From Chloroflexota bacterium (lineage in GTDB: Bacteria > Chloroflexota > Dormibacteria > CF-121): 32,236 bases of DNA. Positions 30,648-32,236 of the stretch are shown here, in pieces. The first letter of the stretch is position 1, and each line of letters begins with the position of its first letter. A program made the position numbers and the translations under genes. The notes under the pieces were generated by a model. That model made no database searches. It saw only the letters and a list, made by a program, of their open reading frames with translations, and was not told where the DNA came from. Location: assembly GCA_005881715.1 (NCBI GenBank), contig VBEE01000045.1, positions 1 through 32,236 of the forward strand. Reading direction: 5' to 3'.

Positions 30648-31412
30648 ATGGCGGCCGGAAGAGAGGGGTTAAACATCGTCAACCGCTACCGGATTCTGAT
30701 CGTCGACGACGACGCCATGGCCCGGGAGATCCTCAAGCGGATCCTCGAGCACGCCGGCTATGAAGTCATGACGGCGGGCAGCGGACCCGAGGCCCTGCGC
30801 AAACTGCACGAGGGCATCCCGCACCTGGTCGTCGTCGACCTGATGATGCCGGAGATGGACGGCTTCGAGCTGTGCCGCCGGATCAAGAGCCACCTCGACG
30901 TCCCAATCGTGATCTTGAGCGCCGTCGCCGCGGTTGAGAGCAAGGTCGAGGGCCTGCAGATGTACGCCGAGGACTACATCGTGAAGCCGTTCGAGAAAGA
31001 AGAACTGGTCGCCCGGGTGCAGCGCGTGCTGCGCCGCTACGGCGAGTCCGCCGGCGTCGAGCAGCCGGAGGTCGTCATCGATCAGGATCTACAGATCAAC
31101 TTCGTGCAGCATTGGGCTCGGGTCAAGGGCCAGCAGGTGACCCTGACGCCGACCGAATCCAAGCTGCTTTTCCTCCTGGTCCGCAACGCCGGCAGGGTCG
31201 TCACCAACGAGACGCTCCTGGCCAAGGCTTGGGCCGGCGACGAAGAGGCGTACGAGGAAGGGCTGCGGGTGCACATCTCGCGGTTGCGCAGCAAGATCGA
31301 ACCAAATCCCAGCAAGCCGGTCTATATCCAGACCAAGCGCGGGGTCGGCTATCGCTTCGGGGCCAAGGTCAACTATCCGGCCGGCCAGGAGCCGATGGCC
31401 CTGGCGGGATGA
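30648..31412 (+). CDS. OmpR/PhoB-family response regulator
   Basis: The receiver domain begins YRILIVDDDAMAREILKRI, with the phosphorylated Asp in VVVDLMMPEMDGF, Ser in VILSA and Lys in DYIVKPFEKEEL. The C-terminal winged helix has VTLTPTESKLLFLLVRNAGRVVTNETLL and VHISRLRSKIEPNP, ending GVGYRFG. No kinase gene is adjacent. Start choice is uncertain. ATG 30546 adds 34 residues with rare codons (ATA, TCA, TTG), so it looks untranslated. ATG 30648 (254 aa) is used here. ATC 30675 follows GAGAGGGG by six bases and gives MVNRYRILIVDD. Confidence 0.93.
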   Translation: MAAGREGLNIVNRYRILIVDDDAMAREILKRILEHAGYEVMTAGSGPEALRKLHEGIPHLVVVDLMMPEMDGFELCRRIKSHLDVPIVILSAVAAVESKVEGLQMYAEDYIVKPFEKEELVARVQRVLRRYGESAGVEQPEVVIDQDLQINFVQHWARVKGQQVTLTPTESKLLFLLVRNAGRVVTNETLLAKAWAGDEEAYEEGLRVHISRLRSKIEPNPSKPVYIQTKRGVGYRFGAKVNYPAGQEPMALAG

Positions 31413-31477
31413 CGATGCGCACCCTGGCACTGGGCCTGCTGGTCTTCGTCCTCTCTTTCCCGCTCTGGCTCCACTGA
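31409..31477 (+). CDS. 22-residue hydrophobic peptide coupled to the response regulator
   Basis: The stop of the response regulator overlaps an ATG (ATGA). The frame from it reads MTMRTLALGLLVFVLSFPL then WLH and stops. It is one hydrophobic segment with a single positive charge at the front, as in small membrane peptides. It may be chance, but the coupling and hydrophobicity fit a real peptide. Confidence 0.35.
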   Translation: MTMRTLALGLLVFVLSFPLWLH

Positions 31478-31494
31478 TCGACGCAAGCCGCCGC

Positions 31495-31500
31495 TAGACT
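31495..31500 (+). promoter_or_regulatory. Candidate -10 element (TAGACT) of the GDT1-family gene, leaderless arrangement
   Basis: TAGACT is followed by CCTCCC and then the GTG start. This is nearly the same as TATACT-CCTGTC-GTG before degV. There is no SD, so a leaderless mRNA is likely. Confidence 0.5.
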
Positions 31501-31506
31501 CCTCCC

Positions 31507-32103
31507 GTGACCCATGCATTGGGCCTGGGCCTGACCGTCTTCACCCTCATCTTCTTGCTCGAGCTGCCGGACAAGACGGCACTGGCGGCGCTGGTCCTGG
31601 CGACCCGCCACCGGCCACTGCCCGTCTTTTTGGGGGCGGCGGCCGCCTTCGTGATCCAGAGTGCCGTCGCCGTGGCGGCCGGCTCATTACTCGGCTTGCT
31701 TCCCCGCGAACCGATCCGGATCGGCGCCGGCGTCCTGTTCCTCGTGATGGCCACCATCCTCGTTCGACAAAACCTCATGAAGCGCGGGGAGTCCAATGAC
31801 CAGCACGAACTCGAACGCGAGGAGCGGCGCCATCGACACCCGTTCGTGACCGCGTTTACGGTCGTCTTCGTCGCCGAGTGGGGCGACCTCACGCAGCTGG
31901 CCACGGCGGCCCTGCAGGCGCGGTATCAATCGGCGGTCGTCATTTTCGTGTCCGCCACGCTCGCCCTGTGGACCGTGGCCGGCATCGCGGTCGGGCTGGG
32001 AAATCGGCTCGGTGCCTGGGTTCCCCAGCGGCCTCTGCAGTTCGCCGCCGCCGGGGTCATGGTCCTTGTCGCCATCGCGCTGATCAGCGGCGTGCTCGGC
32101 TGA
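31507..32103 (+). CDS. GDT1/TMEM165 (UPF0016) family transporter
   Basis: The 198-residue protein has six membrane spans in two halves, each with the family motif: LLELPDKTALAALVLATRH (E-x-x-D-K-T) and FVAEWGDLTQLATAALQARY (E-W-G-D). A charged cytoplasmic loop, KRGESNDQHELEREERRHRH, joins the halves. The family moves Mn2+ or Ca2+ in exchange for protons. The ELPDK and GDLTQ variants replace the more common ELGDK and GDRTQ; I believe both occur in bacterial members. The GTG start has a -10-like box six bases upstream and no SD. Confidence 0.88.
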   Translation: MTHALGLGLTVFTLIFLLELPDKTALAALVLATRHRPLPVFLGAAAAFVIQSAVAVAAGSLLGLLPREPIRIGAGVLFLVMATILVRQNLMKRGESNDQHELEREERRHRHPFVTAFTVVFVAEWGDLTQLATAALQARYQSAVVIFVSATLALWTVAGIAVGLGNRLGAWVPQRPLQFAAAGVMVLVAIALISGVLG

Positions 32104-32128
32104 GCCACATCACGGTGCCGCTCGATTC

Positions 32129-32236
32129 TCAGGCGGCGCTGGTCAGGTCGATTGCTTCGGGTAAGGCTCGTTGTGGGATCGTGAAGGTGAACGTGCTCCC
32201 ATGCCCGGGCGCGCTCTTGACCCAGATTCGACCGCC
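32129..32236 (-). CDS. Sensor histidine kinase, C-terminal end (5' part outside window)
   Basis: The minus-strand frame open at the right edge reads GGRIWVKSAPGHGSTFTFTI then PQRALPEAIDLTSAA and stops. This is the last glycine box and final strand of a HATPase_c kinase domain. It converges with the GDT1-family gene. Whether it partners the response regulator 0.7 kb away cannot be judged. Confidence 0.85.
   Translation of the reverse strand, partial: GGRIWVKSAPGHGSTFTFTIPQRALPEAIDLTSAA

Noticed and set aside
1-32236. CRISPR array, IS element, integrase, prophage or att site
   Set aside because: No regularly spaced repeats, transposase or recombinase genes were found on either strand.

Overview
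This is a GC-rich bacterial chromosomal window. It is dominated by one long, densely packed housekeeping gene block on the minus strand (about 24,076 down to 383), with a mixed accessory region from about 24 kb to the right end. Asp23/Gls24, FakA-DegV, KhpA, YlxM and a YugP-type protease, together with the order fabD-fabG-acpP-rnc-(mod)-smc-ftsY-ylxM-ffh-rpsP-khpA-rimM-trmD-rplS-rnhB-yraN, point to a monoderm-like lineage. My best guess is Chloroflexota, Dormibacterota or a relative. That placement is inference; no rRNA is present to test it.

Left part (1-7.1 kb): the 3' end of a SIS-domain sugar isomerase gene faces the block. The block then holds, on the minus strand, a membrane protein, yraN, rnhB, rplS, trmD, rimM, khpA, rpsP, ffh, ylxM, a probable 43-residue membrane peptide, a DUF2007 protein and ftsY. 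These serve ribosome maturation, tRNA and rRNA processing and SRP-dependent membrane targeting, and many genes overlap by 1-26 bases or more.

Middle (7.1-24.1 kb): smc, then a molybdate cassette (modC, modB, modA and a MerR-like HTH plus TOBE regulator) lying between smc and rnc, then acpP, fabG, fabD, rpmF, a DivIVA-like coiled-coil protein, coaD, rsmD, recG, degV, fakA and asp23. A DUF5658 membrane protein and a small predicted membrane protein lie on the plus strand inside this block. plsX and fabH, usually next to fabD, are absent here.

Right part (24.1-32.2 kb): rpmB diverges from asp23. A minus-strand group follows: YugP-like protease, rlmN (one-base frameshift), HAD hydrolase, lipoprotein, rpe and a membrane protein. 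Next come two tandem, diverged copies of an undescribed ~46-residue protein, a Flp pilin, an acyltransferase, tRNA-Leu(GAG), a GC palindrome, a structured leader, an OmpR-type response regulator with a coupled 22-residue hydrophobic peptide, a GDT1-family transporter, and the end of a histidine kinase gene.

Three themes cross the window. (1) Several genes have conserved or SD-linked N-termini with no in-frame ATG/GTG/TTG (rnc, fabD, rlmN, two small membrane ORFs, possibly the response regulator), and ATA, ATC or CTG sits at the expected place. (2) Several genes have a -10-like TATAAT/TATACT/TAGACT 6-9 bases before the start codon and no SD, suggesting leaderless mRNAs. (3) Several undescribed very small ORFs look genuinely coding, the best being the tandem microprotein pair at 28,972-29,328.
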